Notes: generated by a model from the sequence alone, not told the origin. DNA of 28,061 nucleotides from Methanobacterium sp. UBA375 (GCA_002495625.1 DAGC01000006.1:1-28061); one strand, 5' to 3'. Shown: positions 7,807-15,798, numbered from the stretch's first letter. Translations and numbers: made by a program.

Positions 7807-9045
7807 ATGGTCAAAGACAGGATCCTCCGGAGTATCTTCTCATTCTTACTCAGGCGCAGAGTGGTCAGTATAGGCACCAAATACTACCCTACCAATGACA
7901 GGGAAAGGGAGTACGTGGAGATGATAAACTACACCCACACCATGCTCCTGGAGATTGAAAAAGCCCACATCACCACACAGAACATATTCCAGACCGTCCT
8001 GAAGGAAGTAGGACGGGGGAACATACCCGAAAACAGGCGATTTTTAGAGTTAAAACCTGCTGAAAATGATGTGAACGAATACGCCCTCCTGAGTAACATA
8101 ATCATGGGAAGCGACCGTTACCTGTACCTGGAAATCTTTCAGAGAAACCGGCAGATAATAGAAGAATTCGTGGAGCTTATAAAAGACAACAATGGGCAGA
8201 TTATAGAAAAAAGTGATAGTGAAATAGTTTCACGTCTCTTATCTAAAAATGACGCCATAAGAGTCTCCGTTGAACTCATCAAACTTGGTATAGAGAAGGG
8301 CATCGATGTGCGGGCAGCGGTGGGTATGACCGGTGCAGCGGCCATTGAAAGATCCATAAACCTCAACCGGGAGATCGGTGAAACCAGTGGAATAGGCTTC
8401 ACCAAACTCGGCGGAGAGTTCGCCATAACATTCTCTTCACAAATAGGTGAACTGGAAGGCGAACCAGTGGTCTATGATAACTACCTATTCCTGGACGCCA
8501 TCGACTCCACCGGATTCATAGAAGAACATGGTAGAGACCGGTTGGTTGAGATCATGAATGAGATAAAGAACTTCATCCAGGCGGACTGTAAAGGAAAGAT
8601 AGAAGGATACCGGGTGGGGGGAGACGACTTGGTAGCTAACCTACCCACCAAAGACGCCGCTTTAAGAGCTGGTGTCGATTCTGCCTGGCATGCCCTGAAC
8701 AACGGAGCCCGCCTGAGAATAGGGGTGGGTAAAAGCAGGAGAGAAGCCGGTGAAAGAGCACAGATGGCTGACAATATAAAGATCTGGAACAACAGCCCGG
8801 TGATGGTTTTCGATCTGGCCGATGGAATCTACGCCTACTACGTACCCTCAGAGTTCACTAGGACAGTGGTGGGATTCCTGTCTGAGAAGACCGGCCATGT
8901 AATCTTCATATTCATTTTCGTATTCCTGTTAACCCTCATAGGATGGAACTTAATGGGCAGAGACCTGGGAGGTTACGTCCTGGGAGGATGGGAACTGGGA
9001 GTATTCGGGGTTATCCTGGCCCTGCTTTATGCGGCAACCAGATAG
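7807..9045 (+). CDS. Membrane-anchored protein with tandem nucleotidyl-cyclase-like palm domains
   Basis: 412 residues, with no exact family I can name. The C-terminal palm (about 225-349) shows FLDAIDSTGF with D230, YRVGGDDLVANLP with D273/D274, an aligned helix (DAALRAGVDSAWHAL), then ARLRIGVG. This is the layout of class III adenylate cyclases and GGDEF enzymes (Asp-containing strand, GD turn, helix, R-x-G-[IV]-G strand). The N-terminal half (about 104-211) aligns with it: YLYLEI for YLFLDA, SDSEIVSRL for GGDDLVANL, NDAIRVSVEL for DAALRAGVDS, and VRAAVG for LRIGVG. It has lost the acidic residues. Two membrane helices (about 364-381 and 389-410) end the protein, leaving the palms in the cytoplasm. 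The start has GGGAGG upstream, inside the end of the RNase gene. Cyclase activity is inference. Confidence 0.6.
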   Translation: MVKDRILRSIFSFLLRRRVVSIGTKYYPTNDREREYVEMINYTHTMLLEIEKAHITTQNIFQTVLKEVGRGNIPENRRFLELKPAENDVNEYALLSNIIMGSDRYLYLEIFQRNRQIIEEFVELIKDNNGQIIEKSDSEIVSRLLSKNDAIRVSVELIKLGIEKGIDVRAAVGMTGAAAIERSINLNREIGETSGIGFTKLGGEFAITFSSQIGELEGEPVVYDNYLFLDAIDSTGFIEEHGRDRLVEIMNEIKNFIQADCKGKIEGYRVGGDDLVANLPTKDAALRAGVDSAWHALNNGARLRIGVGKSRREAGERAQMADNIKIWNNSPVMVFDLADGIYAYYVPSEFTRTVVGFLSEKTGHVIFIFIFVFLLTLIGWNLMGRDLGGYVLGGWELGVFGVILALLYAATR

Positions 9046-9118
9046 AAATAGTAAAAATTAATTTATCTGTAAGCCAAAATTAATTCCAGGAATTATTAAT
9101 CTACAGGATCTTATCTCT

Positions 9119-9433
9119 ATGAAAGCGGAAATACAGGGAAAATTGATGGTGGCCATGCTGGTATCCATCATGGCATTTGGCTTTGGAACAGGCACTGTAC
9201 TGGTAACCGGACAGTTCCCGAGTCTGGACTCCCCAAACATGTTCAACACCACCCCAAATAGCGATCTCCCGGCCATTTACGACTCCAACCAATACAGCAA
9301 CACCGGCACAACAGACACATCAACACCAAAGACACCCACGAGTCCCAGCACACCCACTGGTGGACAATCTAACAGTCAGGATAATCAAAACAATAATCCC
9401 CCCAGCTCTAACAATACCAACACCACCAATTAA
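9119..9433 (+). CDS. Small exported or membrane-anchored low-complexity protein
   Basis: 104 residues with no family I recognise. Residues 9-31 form one hydrophobic segment (LMVAMLVSIMAFGFGTGTVL) that could be a signal peptide or an anchor. The rest is outside-type low complexity, rich in Ser, Thr, Pro, Asn and Gln, such as TSTPKTPTSPSTPTGG, as in cell-surface stalks. AGGATC lies nine bases before the ATG. It follows the palm-domain gene by 73 bases on the same strand and may belong to that operon, but the gap could also hold its own promoter. Confidence 0.6.
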   Translation: MKAEIQGKLMVAMLVSIMAFGFGTGTVLVTGQFPSLDSPNMFNTTPNSDLPAIYDSNQYSNTGTTDTSTPKTPTSPSTPTGGQSNSQDNQNNNPPSSNNTNTTN

Positions 9434-9450
9434 TGAAAAGATATTATCTA

Positions 9451-9483
9451 AAATTGGAAAGATGTATCTAAAAATTCCAATTT
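9451..9483. repeat. Inverted repeat after the low-complexity protein gene
   Basis: aaattggaa (9451-9459) and ttccaattt (9475-9483) form a perfect 9-bp stem with a 15-base loop, 18 bases after the stop codon. It is followed by A-rich rather than T-rich sequence, so on the plus strand it is not a classical terminator; it could protect the mRNA end or be an operator for the arg genes. Confidence 0.4.
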
Positions 9484-9499
9484 AGAAAAAGAAAAAATA

Positions 9500-9540
9500 A
9501 ACTTAAATTCTAAATTAAAAGAGAATAACTTAAATTCTAA
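9500..9540. repeat. 14-bp direct repeat upstream of argJ
   Basis: aacttaaattctaa occurs exactly at 9500-9513 and 9527-9540, a spacing of 27 bases, ending about 25 bases before the presumed TATA box of argJ. The position is suitable for a regulator of arginine synthesis, but the low complexity means chance is possible. Confidence 0.4.
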
Positions 9541-9565
9541 TTTATGTAATACCCTTATACGGATA

Positions 9566-9574
9566 TTTTTATAA
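9566..9574 (+). promoter_or_regulatory. TATA-like box of argJ
   Basis: tttttataa followed by CC, with a predicted transcription start near 9597-9600. That leaves a leader of about 28 bases containing the GAGGAA site of argJ. Confidence 0.4.
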
Positions 9575-9626
9575 CCACTATCTGAACAGTATAAACTAAC
9601 AAATAAACGATTAAGAGGAAACTAAT

Positions 9627-10820
9627 ATGAAATTTATCCCAGGAGGAATCTGTGCAGTGGAAGGAGTACTGGCAGCGGGTTCCTGTGAAGACGACTATGG
9701 ACTGGCACTCATAGTAAGTGAAAATAACACAGCATCGGCAGTTTTCACCAGGAACAAGATACTGGCCGCCCCAGTACTGGTGAGCAAGGAATCCCTGGAG
9801 GATGGGAAGCTCTCCGCCATCGTGGCTAACAGCGGAAACGCCAACTCCTGCACAGGAAAGGAAGGCCTGAAAAATGCTAGAGAAATGATTGATAACGTTT
9901 CAAAAGCCCTTGACATTAAAAGTGAAGATGTGGCCATTGCATCTACCGGTGTAATAGGCCGGAAACTGCCTATGGATACCATCAACACCTTAATAGATAA
10001 AGCCCTTTTAAAGCTTGAAAATTCACCAAAGGCATCTAAGGATGCTGCAGAAGCAATAATGACCACAGATACATTTCCCAAGGAACTTGCCGTGGAATCG
10101 ACTTTAACCAATGGCCAGAAATTCCGGATAGGCGGGATCTGTAAAGGTTCCGGTATGATCGCCCCCAACATGGCCACCTTCCTCTGTTTCATCACCACAG
10201 ATATAGAGGCATCCCCTGAAGAACTTAACCAGGCCTTAAAGGAAGCCGTTGATAACACCTTTAATATGGTGGTTGTTGATGGAGATGTGAGCACCAGCGA
10301 CACCGTTATCATGATGGCCAATGGAAACTCCGGCAGAATAGACCATAAATTTCAGGAAGCCCTGGAACATCTATGCACCGGTTTATCACGAATGATTGCC
10401 CGTGACGGTGAGGGAGCGACCAAACTAATAGAAGTAACAGTCAAAGGGGGACGGGCCAAAGAAGACGCCCGTAAAGCAGCTAAAGCCATAGTAACCTCGC
10501 CACTGGTTAAATCGGCGATCTTCGGTGGAGACCCTAACTGGGGCCGTATAGCCGCCGCTGTAGGATACTCCGGAGCAGAGATTGATGAAAAAACCATGAC
10601 CATCCTCCTGGAATCTCCCAATAAAAGGGCAGAGGTAGTAAACAGGGGCAGTGTAAAAGCTTTCGACGGATCCCCGGAACTCGAAACAGCAGAAGAGATC
10701 ATGAAGGAGCAGGAGATAAAGATAACCGTCGACCTATCCCTGGGAGAAGCTGAAGCCACAGCCTACGGCTGTGATCTGACCTACGACTATGTACGGATCA
10801 ACGCCGAGTACACCACATGA
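9627..10820 (+). CDS. argJ: Bifunctional ornithine acetyltransferase / N-acetylglutamate synthase
   Basis: ArgJ moves the acetyl group from N-acetylornithine to glutamate and so closes the acetyl cycle of arginine synthesis; some members also use acetyl-CoA. The 397 residues include the self-cleavage site GMIAPNMATFLCF: cleavage before T184 produces alpha and beta chains and exposes the Thr nucleophile. Other conserved parts are VANSGNANSCTG (66-77), ASTGVIGRKLP (105-115) and FGGDPNWGRIAAAVGYSG. GAGGAA lies six bases before the ATG. Whether it is mono- or bifunctional cannot be settled from the sequence. It heads an arginine gene set with argB and argC. Confidence 0.95.
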   Translation: MKFIPGGICAVEGVLAAGSCEDDYGLALIVSENNTASAVFTRNKILAAPVLVSKESLEDGKLSAIVANSGNANSCTGKEGLKNAREMIDNVSKALDIKSEDVAIASTGVIGRKLPMDTINTLIDKALLKLENSPKASKDAAEAIMTTDTFPKELAVESTLTNGQKFRIGGICKGSGMIAPNMATFLCFITTDIEASPEELNQALKEAVDNTFNMVVVDGDVSTSDTVIMMANGNSGRIDHKFQEALEHLCTGLSRMIARDGEGATKLIEVTVKGGRAKEDARKAAKAIVTSPLVKSAIFGGDPNWGRIAAAVGYSGAEIDEKTMTILLESPNKRAEVVNRGSVKAFDGSPELETAEEIMKEQEIKITVDLSLGEAEATAYGCDLTYDYVRINAEYTT

Positions 10821-10865
10821 CCTCATGAAAAGTATTTATTAAAATGATTAGAGAAGATATTAAAC

Positions 10866-11783
10866 ATGGTATTATTGAAGAAATTCGAAACTGAGGCTCA
10901 TAAAATGGAAACAGTCAACATATTAGTTGAAGCACTGCCCTACATCAAGAAATTTCATAAAAAGAAGATCATGATAAAGTATGGGGGCCATGCCATGATA
11001 GATGCCGAGGCAAAAACCTCCACGGCCCGTGATACAGTGCTCTTAAAATATGTGGGCATGCAGCCCATTGTCACCCATGGTGGGGGGCCTGAAATCTCCC
11101 GCTCCATGAGTAAACTGGGTAAAGAACCCAAGTTTATAGAAGGACTACGGGTGACCGACCAGGAGACCATGGACATCGTAAAGATGGTCCTGGTTGGGAA
11201 GATAAACACGGAGATCGTCTCCAACATCGGAGTCCACGGAGGTAAAGGGGTGGGCATATCAGGTAAAGATAACCTTCTGATTAAAGCCCGCAAACGCGCC
11301 CCCCATATGGTGGTTGACCACAACGGAGAAGAAAAGATGGTCGACCTGGGCTTGGTGGGGGATATTGACTCCATAAACACGGAGATAGTCGATGTTCTCA
11401 CCTCAAATGATTATATACCAATCATATCCCCTATAGGCGTTGATGAAAGTGGGGAAACACTGAACCTTAACGCTGATACAGTGGCTGGTGATATAGCCTC
11501 CCATGTAGGGGCGGAAAAGTTAATCATACTCACCGATGTACCTGGAATTCTGGAAGACCCTGATGATCCAGAGAGCCTGGTTCGAAGGGTGAATATGGAT
11601 GAAACACGGGAACTCATCGAACAGGGCATAGTTAAGGATGGAATGCTCCCTAAGGTCCTGACCTGCATGGACGCCGTGAAAAACGGGGTTTCATCTGCAC
11701 ATATAATAGACGGACGGATAAAACACTCCCTGCTCCTGGAAATATTCACCAAAAGCGGTATAGGGACTATGATTACCAAATGA
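10866..11783 (+). CDS. argB: Acetylglutamate kinase
   Basis: ArgB phosphorylates N-acetylglutamate with ATP, the second step of the arginine pathway. The amino-acid kinase fold is evident from KKIMIKYGGHAM (phosphate-binding Lys-Gly-Gly), PIVTHGGGPEIS, LNLNADTVAGDIAS, LIILTDVPGIL and the final GMLPKVLTCMDAV. The longest frame gives 305 residues. An alternative ATG at 10905 (METVNILVEALPYI) has a GAGG eight bases upstream and would give 292 residues, closer to the short N-terminus usual in the family; the start is therefore uncertain by 13 codons. The 45-base gap after argJ has a TATA-like stretch (tatttatta near 10832), so it may have its own promoter besides read-through. Confidence 0.95.
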   Translation: MVLLKKFETEAHKMETVNILVEALPYIKKFHKKKIMIKYGGHAMIDAEAKTSTARDTVLLKYVGMQPIVTHGGGPEISRSMSKLGKEPKFIEGLRVTDQETMDIVKMVLVGKINTEIVSNIGVHGGKGVGISGKDNLLIKARKRAPHMVVDHNGEEKMVDLGLVGDIDSINTEIVDVLTSNDYIPIISPIGVDESGETLNLNADTVAGDIASHVGAEKLIILTDVPGILEDPDDPESLVRRVNMDETRELIEQGIVKDGMLPKVLTCMDAVKNGVSSAHIIDGRIKHSLLLEIFTKSGIGTMITK

Positions 11784-11829
11784 GAAAAAAACAACAATTA
11801 TAACACAAGATTCAAGGTAGGTTTTAAAC

Positions 11830-12840
11830 TTGATAGAAATAGGCATAATAGGGGCTAACGGCTACACCGGCGGAGAACTAATCCGGTTGCTGGACAACCA
11901 CCCCCAGGCAGAGGTCACAATTGCCACCTCCCGGAAGTTGGCTGGTCAGCCCATACATAAGGTCCATCCCCACCTGCAGAATTCGGATCTGAAATTTGAA
12001 AGTGTAAAACCAGAAGATATAGAAGCTGATCTGGTCTTCACAGCAACACCACATGGGGCGTCCATGAACATTGTACCCCCACTGGTGGAGAAGGGGATTA
12101 AGGTAATCGATTTAAGCGGTGATTACCGCTTCGATGATATAAACGTTTATGAGAAATGGTATGGATTAAAACATGAACACCCCCTGGAAGCAGTCTATGG
12201 ACTGCCGGAAATATACCGTGAGGAGATTAAAAAAGCTGATCTGGTGGCTAATCCGGGATGCTTCCCTACAGGAGCCATATTAGCCGGCCTGCCATTGGTT
12301 GCTGAGAATCTGGTTGATCGGGTCATCGTCGATGCTAAAACAGGGGTGAGTGGTGCTGGTGTTAAACCGTCAGAGACCACCATGTACACCAACGTCGCAG
12401 ACAATGTGATCCCCTATCTGGTTACTAACCACCGTCACGCCCCGGAAATCCAGGAAAAACTGTCCAAATTCGGTGATGTAACTGTACATTTCACACCCCA
12501 CCTGGTACCTGTTATCCGGGGAATACTGAGCACAGTCCATACATTCCCACTAGAGGATGTCAGCTCTTCCTATGTGAAGGAATTATACGATAACTATTAT
12601 AAAGGAGAACCCTTCGTGAATGTTTTAGATGTGGGTGAAATCCCCAGATTGAGTTCGGTACGGGGTTCCAACTACTGTCACATCGGAATCTTCGAACAGG
12701 ATGAAAACGGAAGACTGGTTACCGGTTCCAGTATCGATAACATGGTTAAGGGAGCCTCAGGACAGGCCATACACAACATGAACATCATGTACGCCTTTAA
12801 AGAAACCGAATCACTGGAATACCGGGGATTACACCCCTAA
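11830..12840 (+). CDS. argC: N-acetyl-gamma-glutamyl-phosphate reductase
   Basis: ArgC reduces N-acetylglutamyl phosphate to the semialdehyde with NADPH, the third step of the pathway. The 336 residues begin with GIIGANGYTGGELIRLL, the dinucleotide-binding loop, and contain the active-site cysteine C144 in ANPGCFPTGA; GDYRF and SGAGVKPSE are also family landmarks. The start is a TTG at 11830 with AAGGTAGG about eight bases before it, and no ATG would keep the nucleotide-binding loop. It follows argB by 46 bases. Together argJ, argB and argC make and recycle the acetylated intermediates; argD is not in the window. Confidence 0.95.
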   Translation: MIEIGIIGANGYTGGELIRLLDNHPQAEVTIATSRKLAGQPIHKVHPHLQNSDLKFESVKPEDIEADLVFTATPHGASMNIVPPLVEKGIKVIDLSGDYRFDDINVYEKWYGLKHEHPLEAVYGLPEIYREEIKKADLVANPGCFPTGAILAGLPLVAENLVDRVIVDAKTGVSGAGVKPSETTMYTNVADNVIPYLVTNHRHAPEIQEKLSKFGDVTVHFTPHLVPVIRGILSTVHTFPLEDVSSSYVKELYDNYYKGEPFVNVLDVGEIPRLSSVRGSNYCHIGIFEQDENGRLVTGSSIDNMVKGASGQAIHNMNIMYAFKETESLEYRGLHP

Positions 12841-12880
12841 TCCTGAAATTACACCCCGTGATGAATACCGGGAAATCCAA

Positions 12881-12901
12881 TATTTTTTTAAAAATTTTTT
12901 T
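12881..12901 (+). terminator. T-rich terminator after argC
   Basis: tattttttta followed by aaaatttttt gives two runs of T (7 and 6-7 bases) 40 bases after the argC stop. The arrangement fits an archaeal oligo-T terminator closing the arginine gene set. Confidence 0.55.
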
Positions 12902-12942
12902 ATCTTTAATTAAATACCCGGTAAAATTCAAAAATAACAAGT

Positions 12943-12951
12943 TTTTATAAA
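12943..12951 (+). promoter_or_regulatory. TATA-like box upstream of secF
   Basis: ttttataaa, with a second AT box (aatatatatta, 12957-12966) just after it. Transcription from the first would begin near 12975, giving secF an unusually long leader of about 130 bases. Confidence 0.35.
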
Positions 12952-12981
12952 TTAACAATATATATTAAGGAAAAGTTGAAG

Positions 12982-13116
12982 ATGGAAAAAGGAAGAGATT
13001 CATTGATGTATTCAAACTTACCAAAAATATATTCAAATTTACCAAATAATTCACACTACCATGTAAATTATTTTAAAGAAACTATGAAAATTCAGGTGAT
13101 TCAATGTCCTACGTAG
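12982..13116 (+). other. Possible 44-codon upstream ORF overlapping the secF start
   Basis: An ATG at 12982 opens a frame of 44 codons that runs past the secF ATG in another frame and stops at 13116. It reads MEKGRDSLMYSNLPKIY and then repeats YSNLP; the 21-bp DNA repeat at 13010-13046 is in frame. An AAGG lies about 12 bases upstream, far for a ribosome site. It has no signal peptide or membrane segment. It may be chance in AT-rich DNA or a translated leader that controls secF. Confidence 0.25.
13010..13046. repeat. 21-bp-spaced direct repeat in the secF leader
   Basis: attcaaacttaccaaa (13010-13025) and attcaaatttaccaaa (13031-13046) differ at one base of 16. The repeats lie between the presumed promoter and the ribosome site of secF. 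Confidence 0.55.
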
Positions 13117-13946
13117 ATAAATTTTTAAGTTCATATAAACCATTAATAGCAATCCCAGTAATAATTACGGTGATTGCTCTGGTTTTACTTGCCACCAACG
13201 GTTTAACACAGGGTATAGACCTTAGGGGCGGTACAAATGTTGTTATAGATCTCCATCAGGATACCAGTGCTCAAGAGCTCCAGAGCATAATTTCAAATGG
13301 AATTGGCAACAACCAGGTGGAGGTAACCTCCATCGTCAACCAGAAAGCCACGGTGGAAATTGCTGGAGAGACAGATGCTGTTAAATTAACCAATGTACTT
13401 GCCGGTGTTGGAACCATCGAAAGCCTCCAATCAGTAGGGGCGCTTTTAAGCGAACGGGCCGTGACACAGGTCTATTATGCCATAGCCTTCGCTTTCCTGT
13501 TTATGGCCATCACGGTTTTCATAGTATTTAGGGAACTGGTACCTTCCATAGCCGTGATACTGGCTGCGCTTTCTGATATCATCATAGCCCTGGGTGGTAT
13601 GTCACTCTTTGGGATACCCTTATCTGTGGCATCGGTGGGTGCGATTTTGATGCTTATCGGTTACAGTGTGGATACAGATATCCTGTTAACCACACGGGTG
13701 TTAAAGCGCAGAGAAGGAACCGTAAACGAAAGAGCTATTGATGCTATGAAAACCGGTTTCACCATGGCCGCAGCGGCCATAGCTTCCATGGTCACCCTGT
13801 ACCTGGTGGTGATTTTCTTCATGCCTTTTGCACATACTTTAAGTCAGATAGCTTCGGTGCTCATCATCGGACTGGTGGCGGATGTACTGGCCACCTGGTT
13901 GATGAATCTTGGAGTGTTAAGATTGTACATGGAGGCTAGAAGATGA
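13104..13946 (+). CDS. secF: Protein translocase subunit SecF
   Basis: SecF works with SecD in the membrane to help late stages of protein export through SecYEG. The 280 residues show one N-terminal membrane helix (about 15-33), an extracytoplasmic domain beginning with GIDLRGGTNVVIDL, then five more helices (about 120-275). GYSVDTDILLTTRVLKR in the fourth helix region is the SecF signature, including the conserved aspartates. AGGTGAT three bases before the ATG is the ribosome site. The last four bases overlap the start of secD (ATGA), so the two are translated together. Confidence 0.93.
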   Translation: MSYVDKFLSSYKPLIAIPVIITVIALVLLATNGLTQGIDLRGGTNVVIDLHQDTSAQELQSIISNGIGNNQVEVTSIVNQKATVEIAGETDAVKLTNVLAGVGTIESLQSVGALLSERAVTQVYYAIAFAFLFMAITVFIVFRELVPSIAVILAALSDIIIALGGMSLFGIPLSVASVGAILMLIGYSVDTDILLTTRVLKRREGTVNERAIDAMKTGFTMAAAAIASMVTLYLVVIFFMPFAHTLSQIASVLIIGLVADVLATWLMNLGVLRLYMEARR

Positions 13947-15256
13947 AAGAATCAGTAACAGAATTTTTCAAAGACTATCGAGTTATATTACTCATCGTTT
14001 TACTAATTGGTAGCCTGGCCGCCATCACTATTTTAGGCGTGCCGCAGGGTCTTGATCTTCAGGGGGGGTCACAGATAGAGATCCACCTGGAAAAACCAGT
14101 GGATGCCGGTACCATGAATACTGTAACCAGTGTCTTGGAGAAGCGTCTGAACGCCTTCGGTGTCAAGGATGTCCAGGTTAGGGCCAGTGGTAGTCAGGAC
14201 GTTATCGTGGATATAGCTGGTGTTAAGCCAGAGGAAGTGACTGATCTGGTGGGTACGCCGGGTAAATTCGAGGCCAAGATAGGTAATGAAACTGTTCTGG
14301 TGGGTTCCGATATCACCACGGTGAAAGCCTATGTTATCGAAGGAAACAATTGGCATGTTCCCTTCACCATAACCCCTGAAGCCGCGAGTAAATTCGCCCA
14401 ACTTGCTCAGGGTAAAGCTGGCCAACCAGTGGACATGTACCTTGATGGTCAGTTGGTGTCTTCTCCAGAGTTAAATGAGGGGCTGGCTAACGGTGTGGCC
14501 TCCACAGATGTGGAAATTTCTGGTACGGCGAATTCATCTACCGAGGCCCAGGACCAGGCCAAGAATATCCAGACCATCCTACAATCAGGTTCACTACCAG
14601 TATCGGTAAGTATAACTGGTATTAGCACTGTATCGGCGAACTTGGGTGAACAGTTTAAAACTGGGGCCTTAATAGCTAGTGGGTTAGCCCTGATCGTGAT
14701 ATCCATCATCATATTCCTTAAATATCGCGATCCTAAGCTGGTTTTCCCCATAATATTTACCAGTGTTGCTGAACTGATACTCATCCTGGGAATTGCCACG
14801 GTAATACGTCAAAACATAGACCTGGCCGCTATAGCTGGTATAATAGCCGCTATAGGAACGGGAGTTGACGATCAGATCATCATCACCGATGAGATCTTGA
14901 AGGGCAAAGACCAGGACAAAGAATCCACCTCCCGGAAAACTAAGAAACCCAAGAAGGCCAAAAAGGGTAAGAAAGGTAAGCAAGCAAAAACCGGTGCCAG
15001 GAAATCTAAGGTCACCAAGAGGTTCACCGGGTTCAGGGTAAGGATAAAGAGAGCGTTCTTCATCATATACGCCGCTGCGGCAACCCTCATCGCGGCCATG
15101 TTACCCGTAGCATATGTCGGATTTACCAGGGGAGCCACCGGTATAGGTGTGCTTACTGGTTTCGCCATCACCACCATCATAGGCATACTGGTGGGTATAT
15201 TCATCACCAGGCCAGTGTACGCCAAATTCATGGAGATGATGTACGGAGACAAATAA
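13943..15256 (+). CDS. secD: Protein translocase subunit SecD with lysine-rich insertion
   Basis: SecD partner of SecF, 437 residues. Residues 12-31 form the first membrane helix, followed by QGLDLQGGSQIEIHLE and the long extracytoplasmic P1-type domain (about 45-235), then five helices (about 240-425). The conserved GTGVDDQIIITDEI (305-318) is the SecD counterpart of the SecF aspartate motif. Between helices four and five there is a stretch (331-360) in which 14 of 30 residues are Lys and three are Arg, on the cytoplasmic side; this is much more basic than the usual short loop. It starts inside the secF stop (4-base overlap). Confidence 0.92.
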   Translation: MKESVTEFFKDYRVILLIVLLIGSLAAITILGVPQGLDLQGGSQIEIHLEKPVDAGTMNTVTSVLEKRLNAFGVKDVQVRASGSQDVIVDIAGVKPEEVTDLVGTPGKFEAKIGNETVLVGSDITTVKAYVIEGNNWHVPFTITPEAASKFAQLAQGKAGQPVDMYLDGQLVSSPELNEGLANGVASTDVEISGTANSSTEAQDQAKNIQTILQSGSLPVSVSITGISTVSANLGEQFKTGALIASGLALIVISIIIFLKYRDPKLVFPIIFTSVAELILILGIATVIRQNIDLAAIAGIIAAIGTGVDDQIIITDEILKGKDQDKESTSRKTKKPKKAKKGKKGKQAKTGARKSKVTKRFTGFRVRIKRAFFIIYAAAATLIAAMLPVAYVGFTRGATGIGVLTGFAITTIIGILVGIFITRPVYAKFMEMMYGDK

Positions 15257-15271
15257 TAATTTTTATTATTT
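15251..15271 (+). terminator. AT-only hairpin over the secD stop
   Basis: aaataataa (15251-15259) and ttattattt (15263-15271) form a perfect 9-bp stem with a three-base loop. The left arm contains the secD stop codon and the loop and right arm are T-rich. It could help end transcription, although no long T-run follows. Confidence 0.35.
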
Positions 15272-15330
15272 GCCTTATATAATATTTAAAAGGGTTTAAA
15301 AGGATGTAAACACCTAAGAAACGGGTTTAA

Positions 15331-15798
15331 ATGATGAAAGCACCAAAGGAACTGAAGGTTAAACCCATTAAAAATGGGACGGTGATAGACCATATCAAAG
15401 CAAACAAAGCCCTCAGTGTCCTTAAGATCCTGGGCCTGCCCAGCCAGGAAACAGCAGTGACCATCGCCATGAACGTGAAATCCTCCCAGATGGGAAGTAA
15501 AGACATAGTGAAAATCGAAGGAAGGGAACTGGCACCAAAGGAACTGGATCAGATCGCCCTCATCGCCCCTAAGGCCACCATAAACATAATAAGGGACTAT
15601 GAAATCGTGGATAAGGGTAAGGTCAACCTTCTCGATGAGATCAAGGACATCCTTAAGTGCCAGAACCCCAACTGCATCACCAACACCGAAGAACCAGTTA
15701 CCACCTGCTTTTATACCATCAGTAAGGGCCCAGTCATACTCAGATGCTATTACTGCGAGAGGATAATGGATGAAAACGAGATAGAGTCACAGTTATGA
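15331..15798 (+). CDS. pyrI: Aspartate carbamoyltransferase regulatory subunit
   Basis: PyrI binds nucleotides and controls the catalytic PyrB trimers at the first committed step of pyrimidine synthesis. The 155 residues comprise the allosteric domain (about 8-100, with IKNGTVIDHI and LKILGLPS) and the zinc domain (101-155) with C110, C115, C139 and C142 (CQNPNC and CYYC). The frame starts with two ATG codons (15331 and 15334); the family N-terminus fits the second slightly better, and no good ribosome site is visible (GGGT only). pyrB is not in the window, so the subunits are encoded apart. Confidence 0.95.
   Translation: MMKAPKELKVKPIKNGTVIDHIKANKALSVLKILGLPSQETAVTIAMNVKSSQMGSKDIVKIEGRELAPKELDQIALIAPKATINIIRDYEIVDKGKVNLLDEIKDILKCQNPNCITNTEEPVTTCFYTISKGPVILRCYYCERIMDENEIESQL

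Noticed and set aside
9695..10321. Long open frame on the minus strand inside argJ (208 codons)
   Set aside because: It is antisense to a clear argJ, has Ser/Leu/Ile-rich shadow composition, no ribosome site and no family resemblance.
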